A stretch of DNA of 64,000 bases from Actinocrispum wychmicini (GCF_004345645.1 NZ_SLWS01000008.1:542268-606267); one strand, 5' to 3'; shown: positions 8,210-16,964, counted from the first letter of the stretch. A program made the numbers and translations. Notes: generated by a model from the letters alone, not told the origin.

Positions 8210-9544
8210 TTGCTCGAACCGCCTTTTCTCAAGCCGGAAGCCGGCGGTCTGCGCCGGTGGTGGCCGGTGCCGGCGCTGTTGGTCGGGATCGCCACGGTCC
8301 TGTCGGTGTTCGCCGGGTACTCCGCGCCTATCGAAGCGGTGCCGTCCACCGCGCACGCGGGCCGGCAAACCCTGTTGGCGCAGTCGGTGGCCACGCTGCA
8401 GGCGTCCCTGCGCGAGCGACCGGACGACCCGCTCGCCTGGGCCAGACTCGGATCGTCCTATGTGGAGTTGGCCAGGATCACGGTCGACCCCACGTACTAC
8501 GCCAAGGCGCAGGGCGCGTTGGAGCGGTCGATCCGGCTGAAGCCGGCCGGGAACGGGCCGGCGATGATGGGCATGGGCGCGTTGGCCAACGCCCGCCACG
8601 ACTTCACGGTAGCCAAGGACTGGGGGGCGAAGGCACAGGCGGCCCAGCCGAGCACGGCCGAGGTGTACGGGGTGCTGGCGGACAGCCTGACCCAACTGGG
8701 CGACGACCAGGGTTCGGCGGACGCGGTCCAGCGGATGCTCGACCTGAAGCCGAACGTGTCGTCGTTCACCCGTGCCTCGTACTACTTCGAGATGCACGGC
8801 CGTGACGACGACGCACGGTCGGCGATGGACCGTGCCCTCGGCGCCGCCGGCGCGCCGGACGAGATCGCGTTCAGCCGGTACTACCTGGGGGAGTTGGCGT
8901 TCAACTCGGGCCGGCTCGACGACGCGGACGCCCAGTACACGCAAGGACTGCACGTGGTTCCCGACGACGCCTCGTTGACCGAGGGGCACGCCAAGGTCCT
9001 CGCCGCTCGGGTGCAGTACGCCCAGGCGCTCGACCTGTACAAGAGGTTGGTGTCGCGGGCGCCGCTGCCGCAGTACCTGTTGGAGTACGCGGAACTGCTC
9101 GATGTGTCCGGGCGCCCGGACGAGGCAGCTCAGCAGTACTCCGTGATCACGCAGCAGCAACGGTTGCTGGAAGCGTCGGGGGCGACCGACGATCTGAGCG
9201 CGGCCCAGGTGGCCGCCGACCACGGGGACAAGGCCGAGGCGGTGCGGCGGGCGCAGGCCGAGTGGGGGCGGCGGCAGAGCGTGTTCGTCGCCGACGCGAT
9301 GGCGTGGGCCCTGCACGTGAACGGCCGGGACGCCGAAGCCCTGCCGTACACGGCCAAGGCCGCGGCGTTGGGCTGGCACAACGCGACGTTCGCCTACCAC
9401 CGGGGGATGATCGAGGCCGGCCTCGGGCAGGTCGCGGACGCGGAACAGGACCTCGCGCGGGCACTGGACATCAACCCGTACTTCTCTCCTGTGCACGCGC
9501 CGGTCGCGAAGAAGAAACTGGCCGAGCTGAGGAACACCCGATGA
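8210..9544 (+). CDS. Tetratricopeptide-repeat membrane-anchored protein
   Basis: 444 residues from TTG 8210 with GGAGGA at 8195-8200. A GTG at 8201 directly abuts that site, and a frame-compatible GTG at 8135 would require translating through the 14-bp hairpin, so 8210 is chosen. An N-terminal hydrophobic anchor (about 16-38) precedes repeated 34-residue helical hairpins (for example DPLAWARLGSSYVELARI, AEVYGVLADSLTQLGDDQGSADAVQRML), i.e. an array of TPRs through to the end. Probably an extracytoplasmic scaffold. Its stop overlaps the start of the NicO gene (ATGA), so the two are translationally coupled. Confidence 0.82.
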   Translation: MLEPPFLKPEAGGLRRWWPVPALLVGIATVLSVFAGYSAPIEAVPSTAHAGRQTLLAQSVATLQASLRERPDDPLAWARLGSSYVELARITVDPTYYAKAQGALERSIRLKPAGNGPAMMGMGALANARHDFTVAKDWGAKAQAAQPSTAEVYGVLADSLTQLGDDQGSADAVQRMLDLKPNVSSFTRASYYFEMHGRDDDARSAMDRALGAAGAPDEIAFSRYYLGELAFNSGRLDDADAQYTQGLHVVPDDASLTEGHAKVLAARVQYAQALDLYKRLVSRAPLPQYLLEYAELLDVSGRPDEAAQQYSVITQQQRLLEASGATDDLSAAQVAADHGDKAEAVRRAQAEWGRRQSVFVADAMAWALHVNGRDAEALPYTAKAAALGWHNATFAYHRGMIEAGLGQVADAEQDLARALDINPYFSPVHAPVAKKKLAELRNTR

Positions 9545-10926
9545 GGGTGCTGATCCGCGCGGGCATCGTGGCCGCGGTGGTCGCGCCGCTGGTGTTCCTT
9601 CCGTTCGGGCACGCCGACGCGCACCCGTTGGGGAACTTCAGCGTCAACCACTACGACGGGCTGTCGCTGCACCCGGACCGCGTCGACGTCCGATCCATTG
9701 TGGACCTGGCGGAGATCCCGACTCTGCAGGAGAAGTCACTCGATCCCGGGCGGGAGTGCGCCACCTTGGCCGGCTCGCTGACGGCGACCGTCGCCTCGCG
9801 GCCGCTCACATTCACCGTCCGCGCGTCCACAATGGAGCATCCGGCCGGCCAGGCTGACCTGCCGACGACCCGCTTGACCTGCGAACTCACCGCCGCGGCC
9901 GAGCTGACCGGGCCGGTGACGTTCAGCGACGCGTACCGCGGCGACCGCGTCGGCTGGCACGAGATCACTGCTCTCGGTTTCGGGGTCGCCGTGGACTCGT
10001 CGGTGCCCGCCCACAGCGTCAGTGACGAGCTGCGGAAGTACCCGGACGACCTGCTCGCGAACCCGATGGACGTCCGGACCGCCCAGTTGACCGTGCGACC
10101 GGGCGCGGGCACCGGGTCGAGCGCGTCCGCACCGCGTCCGGCCGACGCGAGCATGCTGGACCGCGCTTCGCTCGCGTTGGCGGACTTCGTCGGACGACGG
10201 TCGTTGACGCCGTTGGTCGGGATGCTGGCCGTGCTGTTGGCCTTGGTGCTGGGCGCGTCGCACGCGGCCCTGCCGGGACACGGGAAGACCGTCATCGCCG
10301 CGTACCTCGTGGGTCGGCGCGGGACGCCTCGGGACGCGATCGTGGTGGGCGCGACTGTCACGTTGACCCACACGGCCGGGGTGTTGGTGCTGGGGTTGTT
10401 GTTGAGTGTGTCGAGCGTGCTCGCGGGGGAGAGCGTGTTGCGGTGGTTGGGGATCGGCAGCGGGCTGCTGATCGCGGGGATCGGGGTGGTGCTGCTTCGG
10501 TCGGCCGCTGTCCGTCGTGCGCCCGTGCTCGCCGGTCACGGCCATGGGCACAGTCACGGCCATGGGCATGGCCATGGTCACGGTCACGGGCATGGGCAGC
10601 GGTTCGGGCGGGGGAGCCTGATCGGGATGGGGGTCGCCGGTGGGCTGGTGCCCAGTCCGTCGGCGCTGGTGGTGCTGTTGGGGGCGGTGGCGCTGGGGCG
10701 GACGTGGTTCGGTGTGCTGCTGGTGCTGGCGTACGGGATCGGCATGGCCGGGATGCTGACCGCCGCCGGGCTGCTGTTGGTGAAGTTCCGCGACCGGTTC
10801 GACCGCTTCGCCACGGACCGGTTCGGTGGGCGGATCCAGAAGCTGATCGCGCTGGCGCCGGTGCTGACCGCCGGGATGGTCCTGCTGGTCGGCGTCGGCC
10901 TGACCATCCGGGCGGTCGTCGGCTAG
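9541..10926 (+). CDS. NicO-type nickel/cobalt transporter with His-rich loop
   Basis: 461 residues; the ATG overlaps the TPR stop. A signal peptide (to about DAHA, residue 28) leads into an extracytoplasmic domain opening HPLGNFSVNHYDGL, seen in actinobacterial NicO proteins. From about residue 220 come six hydrophobic helices with LGASHAALPGHGKTVIAAY, the NicO/RcnA signature. Between them is a long alternating His-Gly loop (about residues 333-353), a classic metal-binding tract. The family exports or imports Ni2+/Co2+; direction cannot be told from the sequence. Followed 59 bases later by a two-component system that may regulate it. Confidence 0.87.
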   Translation: MRVLIRAGIVAAVVAPLVFLPFGHADAHPLGNFSVNHYDGLSLHPDRVDVRSIVDLAEIPTLQEKSLDPGRECATLAGSLTATVASRPLTFTVRASTMEHPAGQADLPTTRLTCELTAAAELTGPVTFSDAYRGDRVGWHEITALGFGVAVDSSVPAHSVSDELRKYPDDLLANPMDVRTAQLTVRPGAGTGSSASAPRPADASMLDRASLALADFVGRRSLTPLVGMLAVLLALVLGASHAALPGHGKTVIAAYLVGRRGTPRDAIVVGATVTLTHTAGVLVLGLLLSVSSVLAGESVLRWLGIGSGLLIAGIGVVLLRSAAVRRAPVLAGHGHGHSHGHGHGHGHGHGHGQRFGRGSLIGMGVAGGLVPSPSALVVLLGAVALGRTWFGVLLVLAYGIGMAGMLTAAGLLLVKFRDRFDRFATDRFGGRIQKLIALAPVLTAGMVLLVGVGLTIRAVVG

Positions 10927-10985
10927 TTCTTGGAATCTTCTGTGAAGCTTTCGCCCGGTCGGGCGACAGTGATGACACTGGGTAC

Positions 10986-11678
10986 ATGGCGGAAACGAGG
11001 ATCTTGGTCGTCGACGACGACGAGTTCCTGGCCGACGCGGTGTCCACGGCCTTGCGGTACGAGGGGTTCGACACGGCGGTCGCCGGGACGCGGGCGGAGG
11101 CTGTTGGCGCCGTTCAGCGCTACCGGCCCGATCTGATCGTGCTGGACATCCTGCTGCCGGACGGTTCGGGGCTGGATCTCTGCCGTGCGTTGCGCCGGTC
11201 CGCGCAGCAGGTGCCGGTGGTGTTCCTGACCGCGCGGGACGAGCCCGAGGAACGTATCGCGGGCCTGACCATCGGCGGCGACGACTACCTGACGAAGCCG
11301 TTCAGCCTGGGCGAGCTGATCGCCCGGATCCGTGCGGTGCTGAGGCGGTCCGGGTCGTCGGGCGGTCCGACGCCTCTGGTCGTCGCGCATCTGGAGATCG
11401 ACGTGGCGGCGCATCAGGTCCGGGTCGGCGGGCAGGTGGTCGACCTGACGCCGACCGAGTTCGAGCTGCTGCACTACCTCGCCGTCAACGCCGGAACGGT
11501 CCTCACCAAGGGACAGATCCTGGATCACGTGTGGCAGTACGACTTCGGCGGCAACGACGGCGCGGTGCAGACGTACATCAGTTACCTGCGCCGCAAGGTG
11601 GACACCGGTCATCCGCGGTTGATCCACACCGTGCAGCGCATCGGGTACGTGCTGCGTCCGCCGGAGCCCACGCCGTGA
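10986..11678 (+). CDS. OmpR/PhoB-family response regulator
   Basis: 230 residues. The receiver domain shows ILVVDDDEF, the phospho-acceptor D54 in LIVLDILLPDG, and FLTARDE then DDYLTKPF. The C-terminal winged helix (about 130-225) has the usual LTPTEFELLHYLAVNAGTVL and YISYLRRKVD. Its stop overlaps the GTG of the sensor kinase, forming a standard two-component operon. The position directly downstream of the NicO transporter suggests metal or envelope sensing, but no DNA target is evident. Confidence 0.9.
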   Translation: MAETRILVVDDDEFLADAVSTALRYEGFDTAVAGTRAEAVGAVQRYRPDLIVLDILLPDGSGLDLCRALRRSAQQVPVVFLTARDEPEERIAGLTIGGDDYLTKPFSLGELIARIRAVLRRSGSSGGPTPLVVAHLEIDVAAHQVRVGGQVVDLTPTEFELLHYLAVNAGTVLTKGQILDHVWQYDFGGNDGAVQTYISYLRRKVDTGHPRLIHTVQRIGYVLRPPEPTP

Positions 11679-12976
11679 GGCCGATGTCGCTGCGGACTCG
11701 GCTGGTGCTGACGGTCGGTGGGCTGGTGCTGATGGGGATGATTCCGCTCGGTGTGTCGACATCCCAGGCTTTGTCCGACTGGCGTGACAGTCACAACATC
11801 GACGCGCTCACGGCGACGAGCCGCACGCTCGCCGCCGATCTCGCGCAGGGAGCCACGCTCGCGAACACGCCTTTGCTCTCCGCGCTCGCGGAACGTGGTG
11901 ACGTGCCGTCGTTCTTCCAACTGCGCGGCACGGACGGCACGGTGTTGCAGACCGTGTCCGCTGGCCCGGCGCCGTCGTTGACGCACACCGAACCGGTTCG
12001 CGACGGCACTGTGCTCGTCGTCGGGATGCGGACGGCGGGCTCCGACCAGTTTCTGGCCAGGATCCGGCGGGCGGTGCTCATTCCCAGCGTGGTCACGTTC
12101 GTCGGTGTGCTGCTGTTGGCGGTGTGGCTGGTGCGGCGGGGGATGCGGCCGTTGGACCGGATCGCTCGCACCGCCCAGGCCATCGGCAGCGGCGATCTCA
12201 CGCAACGCGTTGAGCTCGTGGACCCACGGACCGAGATCGGCCGGCTCGGCCGTGCGTTGAACAACATGCTCGGTCAGCTCGAAACCGCCTTCGATGAGCG
12301 ACGCGCCTCTGAACACCGCCTCCGTACGTTCCTTGCCGACGCGTCCCACGAGCTGCGCACTCCCGTGGCGACTGTTCGCGCGTACGCCGAACTGTTCCGC
12401 CGTGGCGCCGCATCACGACCTGCGGACCTGGCTCGGGTGACGTCCCGCATCGAGAGCGAAGCGGAACGCATGGGTGTGCTCGTCGACGAAATGCTGCTGC
12501 TGGCCAGGCTGGACCAAGGCAGACCGCTCGATCTTCGGCCCACCGACCTCAACGAACTCGCCGCCGACGCGGTCGCCGCCGCCCGCGCCACCGAACCCGA
12601 CCGGCCGCTGCGGATACTCCCCGCCCCGGCGCCGGCGGTCCTGCCGTGCGATCCCACCCGGATCCGCCAGCTCCTGGACAATCTCTTGGCCAACGTTCGC
12701 ATCCACACCCCGTCTGGTGCTCCCGCGACCGTCACCGTCGGTGTCGACCGGCACTCGGTCACGGTCGACGTCGTCGACACCGGGCCGGGCATTCCCGCCG
12801 CCGACCATCTGCGTGTCTTCGACCGCTTCTATCGCGCCGCCCACACCCGCGCCAGCGGCACCGGGCTGGGTCTTTCGCTCGTGGCCGCCATCGCTCACGC
12901 CCACAACGGAACCGCCAGTGTCCACACCGGACTCGATGGGTCCGGCACGCGGGTCCGCGTCACGCTGCCCAGGTGA
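11675..12976 (+). CDS. Two-component sensor histidine kinase
   Basis: 433 residues from a GTG overlapping the regulator stop; an ATG at 11684 is the alternative. Two transmembrane helices (about 8-30 and 133-155) flank a small extracytoplasmic sensor domain of ~100 residues. HAMP follows (MRPLDRIARTAQAIGSGDLTQRV), then the H-box LADASHELRTPVATV with H225, N-box LLDNLLANVRIHTP, and G boxes VVDTGPGI and GTGLGLSLV. All catalytic motifs are intact. Its last 17 bases overlap the 3' end of the convergent P450 gene. Confidence 0.9.
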   Translation: MRPMSLRTRLVLTVGGLVLMGMIPLGVSTSQALSDWRDSHNIDALTATSRTLAADLAQGATLANTPLLSALAERGDVPSFFQLRGTDGTVLQTVSAGPAPSLTHTEPVRDGTVLVVGMRTAGSDQFLARIRRAVLIPSVVTFVGVLLLAVWLVRRGMRPLDRIARTAQAIGSGDLTQRVELVDPRTEIGRLGRALNNMLGQLETAFDERRASEHRLRTFLADASHELRTPVATVRAYAELFRRGAASRPADLARVTSRIESEAERMGVLVDEMLLLARLDQGRPLDLRPTDLNELAADAVAAARATEPDRPLRILPAPAPAVLPCDPTRIRQLLDNLLANVRIHTPSGAPATVTVGVDRHSVTVDVVDTGPGIPAADHLRVFDRFYRAAHTRASGTGLGLSLVAAIAHAHNGTASVHTGLDGSGTRVRVTLPR

Positions 12977-14135
12977 CCGGCAGGGCGTGGACGCCGTAGA
13001 TGGCCATGTCGGTGCGGAGCGGGACCTGGTCCGCGGGGACGGCGAGGGCGAGGTTCGGGAACCGGTCAAGCAGGCGGCGGAACCCGATCCGCATCTCGGT
13101 CCGGGCGAGCTGCTGGCCGAGGCAACTGTGGATGCCGTGGCCGAACGCCAGGTGCTGGGTGCGTTCCCGGGTGACGTCCAACTCGTCGGGGCGGTCGGTG
13201 AGCTCGTTGCCGCGGTTCGCTTTCGGTGTCGCGAGGACGACGGTCTGGCCCGCTTGGATCTGTGCGCCGCCGAGAGTGAGGTCCTCGGTGGCCACCCGGA
13301 CGATGCCAGGCCCGATGATGCTCAGGTAGCGCATCAGCTCGTCGACCGCACCAGGCATGAGGTCCGGATCGGCACGCAGGATCGACATCTGTTCGGGATG
13401 CCGCAACAACGCGAACGTGCCGAGGCCGAGCATGGCCGCGGTGGTTTCGTGCCCGGCGAACAGCAACAACAACGTCATGGCGGTCAGCTCGTCGTCATCG
13501 AGGTCCGAGTCGGCGATCAGACCGGAAAGCAAGGCGTCGTCCGGGTTCGCGCGTTTGTGTTCGACCAGGTTCCGCAGGAACGTCATGGCTTTGACGCGGG
13601 CCGCGAACCGTTCGTCGTCGGAGATGGTGAGGTTGACGAACGCCTTGGCGAAGCTCTGGAACTCCGCCCGGTCGGCGTAGTCCACGCCCAGCAGTTCGCA
13701 GATCACCAACGAGGGCACCGGCAACGCGAAATGGGCCACCAGGTCCGCTGGAGTGTCCTGGCGGGCAAGGGAATCCAGGTGGTCGTCGACGATCTGCCCG
13801 ATCCTGGGCTCAAGGAGTTTCATCCGGCGCACGGTGAACTGCCCGGTGAGCAGCTTCCGGTAGTGGGTGTGCTCCGGCGGGTCCATCGTGATGAACGACC
13901 GGCGCTGCTGGTCGCCGGGCCGTGGCTTGGACTTGAACCCCGGCAGCGGCGACTCCGCTCGTGCGCGGTCGGCGGAGAACCGCGTGTCGGCCAGGAACTC
14001 CCGGCCCACCTGCGCGCTGGTCACCACCCAACCCGTTGCGCCACTGGGAAAGACAAGCGGGCTGACGGCCGGCAACCCGGCGAGCTCCGGGGACGGGTCG
14101 AACAGCTGATGGCGTTGAGTCAAAGGCAGTGTCAT
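12960..14135 (-). CDS. Cytochrome P450
   Basis: 391 residues, a typical length for a bacterial class I P450. Key motifs are the I-helix LLFAGHETTAAM, the K-helix ELMRYL, and the heme-binding loop FGHGIHSCLGQQLA with the thiolate ligand C338. The protein is soluble. The ATG overlaps the stop of the upstream DUF3159 gene (ATGA), so the two are co-translated. No ferredoxin or reductase is adjacent, so redox partners must come from elsewhere. The substrate is not predictable; the context is not a visible biosynthetic cluster. Confidence 0.92.
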   Translation of the reverse strand: MTLPLTQRHQLFDPSPELAGLPAVSPLVFPSGATGWVVTSAQVGREFLADTRFSADRARAESPLPGFKSKPRPGDQQRRSFITMDPPEHTHYRKLLTGQFTVRRMKLLEPRIGQIVDDHLDSLARQDTPADLVAHFALPVPSLVICELLGVDYADRAEFQSFAKAFVNLTISDDERFAARVKAMTFLRNLVEHKRANPDDALLSGLIADSDLDDDELTAMTLLLLFAGHETTAAMLGLGTFALLRHPEQMSILRADPDLMPGAVDELMRYLSIIGPGIVRVATEDLTLGGAQIQAGQTVVLATPKANRGNELTDRPDELDVTRERTQHLAFGHGIHSCLGQQLARTEMRIGFRRLLDRFPNLALAVPADQVPLRTDMAIYGVHALPVTWAA

Positions 14136-14746
14136 GAGTTCTCCGATTCGGTACGCAGGATGCGCCAGCACACGTAGCCGCAAAGCCCCAGCGCGGGAGT
14201 GCCGGCGAACGTCTCGACAATGCCGAGCGCGACCACCTGCCCGGCCAGGTACAACGGCACCACCACGGCGACATTGACGACGAACTTCGCAAGGAACAAC
14301 GCTGTGCACAGCTGGTAGCGCCGCCGCCGCGCCCGGTCCCGCCGCCAGCCGAACCGTTCGCCCGACCCGGCGCCGACGATGAGTCCGATCACCGGCCACC
14401 CCACCACCATGGACACCAGGAACACCACCCCGGCACCCGCAGGCATCACCAGACCCGGCAGGTAGAAGTCCACCCCACGGCCAGTGCTACTGGCGAGCAA
14501 CGCGGAAACCGCCACCATGACCAGCCCACCGACCGCCTGCCACCACTTCCGTTCGGTGCACACCCGAACCACCGCGAACACCAACACCGCCCCGACGGCG
14601 ACCAAAGCGGACAGCATCACCCGACCGGTGATCGGATAGACGACCAGGAACGCGATCCGGGAAGTGAAGATCTCCGCGACCGTGTACCAACCACCCACCA
14701 TCTCGAACAAACGCAGCGACTGCCGAGTCAGCAGACCGAAGTTCAT
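14132..14746 (-). CDS. DUF3159-type integral membrane protein
   Basis: 204 residues with about five or six hydrophobic helices. The motif TGRGVDFYLPGLV and the RRRRYQLCTALFLAKFVVNVAVVVPLYLAGQ region match my memory of the actinobacterial DUF3159 family, whose function is unknown. It is translationally coupled to the P450 downstream. Its promoter should lie in the 101-base gap 14747-14847. Confidence 0.72.
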   Translation of the reverse strand: MNFGLLTRQSLRLFEMVGGWYTVAEIFTSRIAFLVVYPITGRVMLSALVAVGAVLVFAVVRVCTERKWWQAVGGLVMVAVSALLASSTGRGVDFYLPGLVMPAGAGVVFLVSMVVGWPVIGLIVGAGSGERFGWRRDRARRRRYQLCTALFLAKFVVNVAVVVPLYLAGQVVALGIVETFAGTPALGLCGYVCWRILRTESENS

Positions 14747-14847
14747 GCCGTCAACTCTGGCGCCCTGATCTTCAGAACCCTTGGCGGACCTCTGTGATAT
14801 CGCTGCGAATCACGGACCGGCGCCGCACTACAGGCCGAACGCCGCGG

Positions 14848-15534
14848 TCACCTTGCGGACCGCTTCGACCGCAGGTATCCCGACCTGGCCGAATTCCTCG
14901 CCAGGTGTGCGGTCAGTGTGGCCACGCCGTCGCCGCGGAGCCTGTCGAGGCTGGCGGCGCGTCCGGTGAGCAGCAGGAGCAGGGCGTCGATGGGGCCGCG
15001 AACCTCGTGTGGGCCGTGGCCGGCCGTCCAGTCGATGTCGGTGGCGCGCAGCCGGATTCCGGCGAGTCGGCGGCGGGCCCAGAAGGGCCAGCCCATGGCC
15101 CAGACGCGGGCGGCACCCGTGCGGGCGGCGTCCAGCGGCATGGTCCGGTCCCGGCTGAGCGGGATCGCGATGTCCTGCCCGTGCACCAGGATGTCGAAGA
15201 GGATGTTGCGGTGGTTGGTCATCGGCGGCAACCTGCGCGAGGCCGCGTGCGTACGCAGCTCGGCGACCAGGTCGGCGCCGGCCCGGTCGGCGTGCCGGAC
15301 CGAGATGTCGTGGTTGAGCCGGTGGAAGCTGCCCCGCGCCCGGACCCCCTCGGCGAGCATCGTCCACGGGCCGGGTGGTTGCGGCGCCAACGCGACGTGT
15401 GCGGCGACGTCCCGGACCCGCCAGCCCGCGCACAACGACGGGCGGTCCCATTCCGGCTCGGTCAGTGTGTCCAGCAGATCGGCCAGACTGAGCCGCTCGC
15501 TCTCGATGACCTGCCAGCTCCGCTCCCGGTCCAT
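14848..15534 (-). CDS. DinB-fold MDMPI-type protein (mycothiol-dependent maleylpyruvate isomerase family)
   Basis: 228 residues from an ATG with AGAGGA about 7 bases upstream; a GTG at 15567 is further out and inside the operator region. The N-terminal half shows the family pattern ESERLSLADLLDTLTEPEWDRPSLCAGWRVRDVAAHVA, with the His (AHVA) that with later residues makes the metal site in DinB proteins; HGQDIAIPL follows. Members use mycothiol for thiol transfer or isomerisation, or have unknown roles. It is divergent from a MarR gene, with two inverted repeats between them, so it is very probably the MarR target. Confidence 0.8.
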   Translation of the reverse strand: MDRERSWQVIESERLSLADLLDTLTEPEWDRPSLCAGWRVRDVAAHVALAPQPPGPWTMLAEGVRARGSFHRLNHDISVRHADRAGADLVAELRTHAASRRLPPMTNHRNILFDILVHGQDIAIPLSRDRTMPLDAARTGAARVWAMGWPFWARRRLAGIRLRATDIDWTAGHGPHEVRGPIDALLLLLTGRAASLDRLRGDGVATLTAHLARNSARSGYLRSKRSAR

Positions 15535-15555
15535 GACGAGTCCTCTAGTAGCATC

Positions 15556-15596
15556 GGTCAGAGACACTGACCAATTTAGTCAGACTCTCTGACTAA
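15556..15596. promoter_or_regulatory. Two inverted repeats (probable MarR operators)
   Basis: Site 1: GGTCAG-N5-CTGACC (15556-15572). Site 2: TTAGTCAGA-CTC-TCTGACTAA arms (15576-15596), a perfect 9-bp palindrome with a 3-base centre. They share the GTCAG core and sit in the divergent promoter between the MDMPI and MarR genes. This is the expected layout for an autoregulated MarR repressor. Confidence 0.72.
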
Positions 15597-15611
15597 TGTC
15601 AAGGGGTGCCC

Positions 15612-16049
15612 GTGACCGACGACGCAGCGCTGAACACCGGCCTGCTGCTCTACATCCCGTACCGGTGGTTGGAGAACCGCGTGTTCGACGCGTTGGCCAA
15701 GGCCGGGTACGACATCACCGTCGCGCAGATGAAGATCGTGCAGCGGATCGGGCCCGACGGCACCCGGCTGACCGATCTCGCCGAACAGGCCCAGGTCACC
15801 AAGCAGACCGCCGGTTTCCTGGTGGACCAACTGGAGAAGGCGGGCTGGGTCGAGCGGGTGCCCGACCCGTCCGACAAACGAGCTCGCCTCGTTCGGATGA
15901 GCGACCGTGGCAAGAGCGCGATCCCCATCGCGGATGCCGCGATCGCCGAGATCGAGACCGAGTGGGAGGCGCACCTGGGCAAACAACAGATGGCGCAGCT
16001 CCGGCGCATCCTCACCAAACTCCGCGCGATCACAGACCCCTACGCCTAG
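15612..16049 (+). CDS. MarR-family transcriptional regulator
   Basis: 145 residues from GTG 15612, with AAGGGG 5 bases upstream; the GTG at 15606 sits on top of that site. A winged helix-turn-helix is clear: ITVAQMKIVQRIGPDGTRLTDLAEQAQVTKQTAGFLVDQLEKAGWVERVPDPSDKRARLVRM, with the usual wing D-x-R-D/K-R-A-R-x-V. A dimeric repressor of this family would bind the palindromes at 15556-15596 and repress both itself and the divergent MDMPI gene. The ligand is unknown. Confidence 0.88.
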   Translation: MTDDAALNTGLLLYIPYRWLENRVFDALAKAGYDITVAQMKIVQRIGPDGTRLTDLAEQAQVTKQTAGFLVDQLEKAGWVERVPDPSDKRARLVRMSDRGKSAIPIADAAIAEIETEWEAHLGKQQMAQLRRILTKLRAITDPYA

Positions 16050-16090
16050 TGGCTGGCCTTGGGCCGGCGAGCGGTGCCGGCCGGTGACCG

Positions 16091-16762
16091 TCAGCCCGTG
16101 GGGCTGAGGGTGTCCAGGTGGATCCGACGGTCGACGGTGATCTCCTCGCCGACCGCGAGGTAGCTCACGCGGTCGAGCAGGAAGCCGCGGGGCGCGTTGC
16201 GCAGCCGGCACCAGGCGAGCAGATACCAGCCGCGGGGGCCGTGTAAGAGCGCCATCGGCTCCACGGTCCGGTGGGTGGTGTGCTCGTTGCGGTCGCGGTA
16301 ACGGATGAGCAGGGTTCGGCCGGTCTTCAGGGCTCGCTCCACCTTTCGGGGGACGGCCGAATGGTTGCCGGCCGGGCTGACCGGGCGCACCCGGTCGACG
16401 AGCTTGTCCACCTCGTCCCGGGAGCGTTCCGGGAGCACCGCCGCCAGCTTGGCCAACGCCGTCCTGGCCGCGCCTTCGAGCGGAACGCCCCGCAGTTCGC
16501 GCAGCGCCACGGTCATCACTGTCGCCTCTTGCGGGGTGAGGTGCAGCATGGGGAGCAGGCGGTCCTCGTCCAGGACGTAGCCGCCGCGGCGGCCCCGGTC
16601 GCCGTACACCGGGACGTCCGACTGCTGCAGCTCGGCGAGGTCACGCTCGATGGTCCGGACCGACACGTCGAGGTGATCCGCCAGCCACCTGGCCGTGCGC
16701 GACTCGGGTGCCGCCGCGCGCAGCTCCGCCACCAGGGTGGTCTGTCGAGTGGTTCGGTTCAT
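16091..16762 (-). CDS. HTH/WYL-domain transcriptional regulator
   Basis: 223 residues. The N-terminal DeoR-like HTH (WLADHLDVSVRTIERDLAELQQSDVPVYGDRGRRGGYVL) is followed by a WYL domain (RYRDRNEHTTHRTVEPMALLHGPRGWYLLAWC). WYL regulators sense nucleic-acid or nucleotide-type ligands and often control defence loci. The gene is divergent from the CIS operon, with 202 bases of shared control region, making it the best in-window candidate regulator of that operon. There is no direct evidence for its binding site. Confidence 0.86.
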   Translation of the reverse strand: MNRTTRQTTLVAELRAAAPESRTARWLADHLDVSVRTIERDLAELQQSDVPVYGDRGRRGGYVLDEDRLLPMLHLTPQEATVMTVALRELRGVPLEGAARTALAKLAAVLPERSRDEVDKLVDRVRPVSPAGNHSAVPRKVERALKTGRTLLIRYRDRNEHTTHRTVEPMALLHGPRGWYLLAWCRLRNAPRGFLLDRVSYLAVGEEITVDRRIHLDTLSPTG

Positions 16763-16801
16763 AGGGACAACGTACCTGGCACCACCGACAATTTTGGGTC
16801 A

Positions 16802-16857
16802 ACTCGAACACATGGTCGAGTACTTGTTACCTGACGCCGTTACGGTCGTTGCGACCG
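16802..16857. promoter_or_regulatory. Inverted repeats in the WYL/CIS divergent control region
   Basis: Two repeats are visible: ACTCGA-N8-TCGAGT (16802-16821) and CGGTCG-TTG-CGACCG (16843-16857). Between and around them GTTAC occurs twice as a direct repeat. They lie about 110-160 bases upstream of the sheath start and 40-95 bases upstream of the WYL gene. Candidate operators; the regulator is unknown. Confidence 0.45.
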
Positions 16858-16884
16858 AGCATCCGGCAGGTCCGCACGCATAGC

Positions 16885-16898
16885 TGCCCCAAAGGGCG
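16885..16898. promoter_or_regulatory. CIS-locus palindrome copy 1 (TGCCC-N4-GGGCG)
   Basis: TGCCC-CAAA-GGGCG, 66 bases upstream of the sheath ATG. One arm position differs from the exact palindrome TGCCC-N4-GGGCA found at 31828, 41006 and 49960, all in control regions of the same locus. Confidence 0.5.
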
Positions 16899-16964
16899 GG
16901 GTTGATCACCAGCGCGCGCGAGAACCTGTAAGCCGAGCCAAGCCGAGGCAGAAGGAGCATGTAC

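Noticed and set aside
10540..10605. Short tandem repeat or CRISPR-like array in the CATGGGCA/CACGG tract
   Set aside because: It is the in-frame His-Gly codon repeat of the NicO transporter loop, with no spacers.
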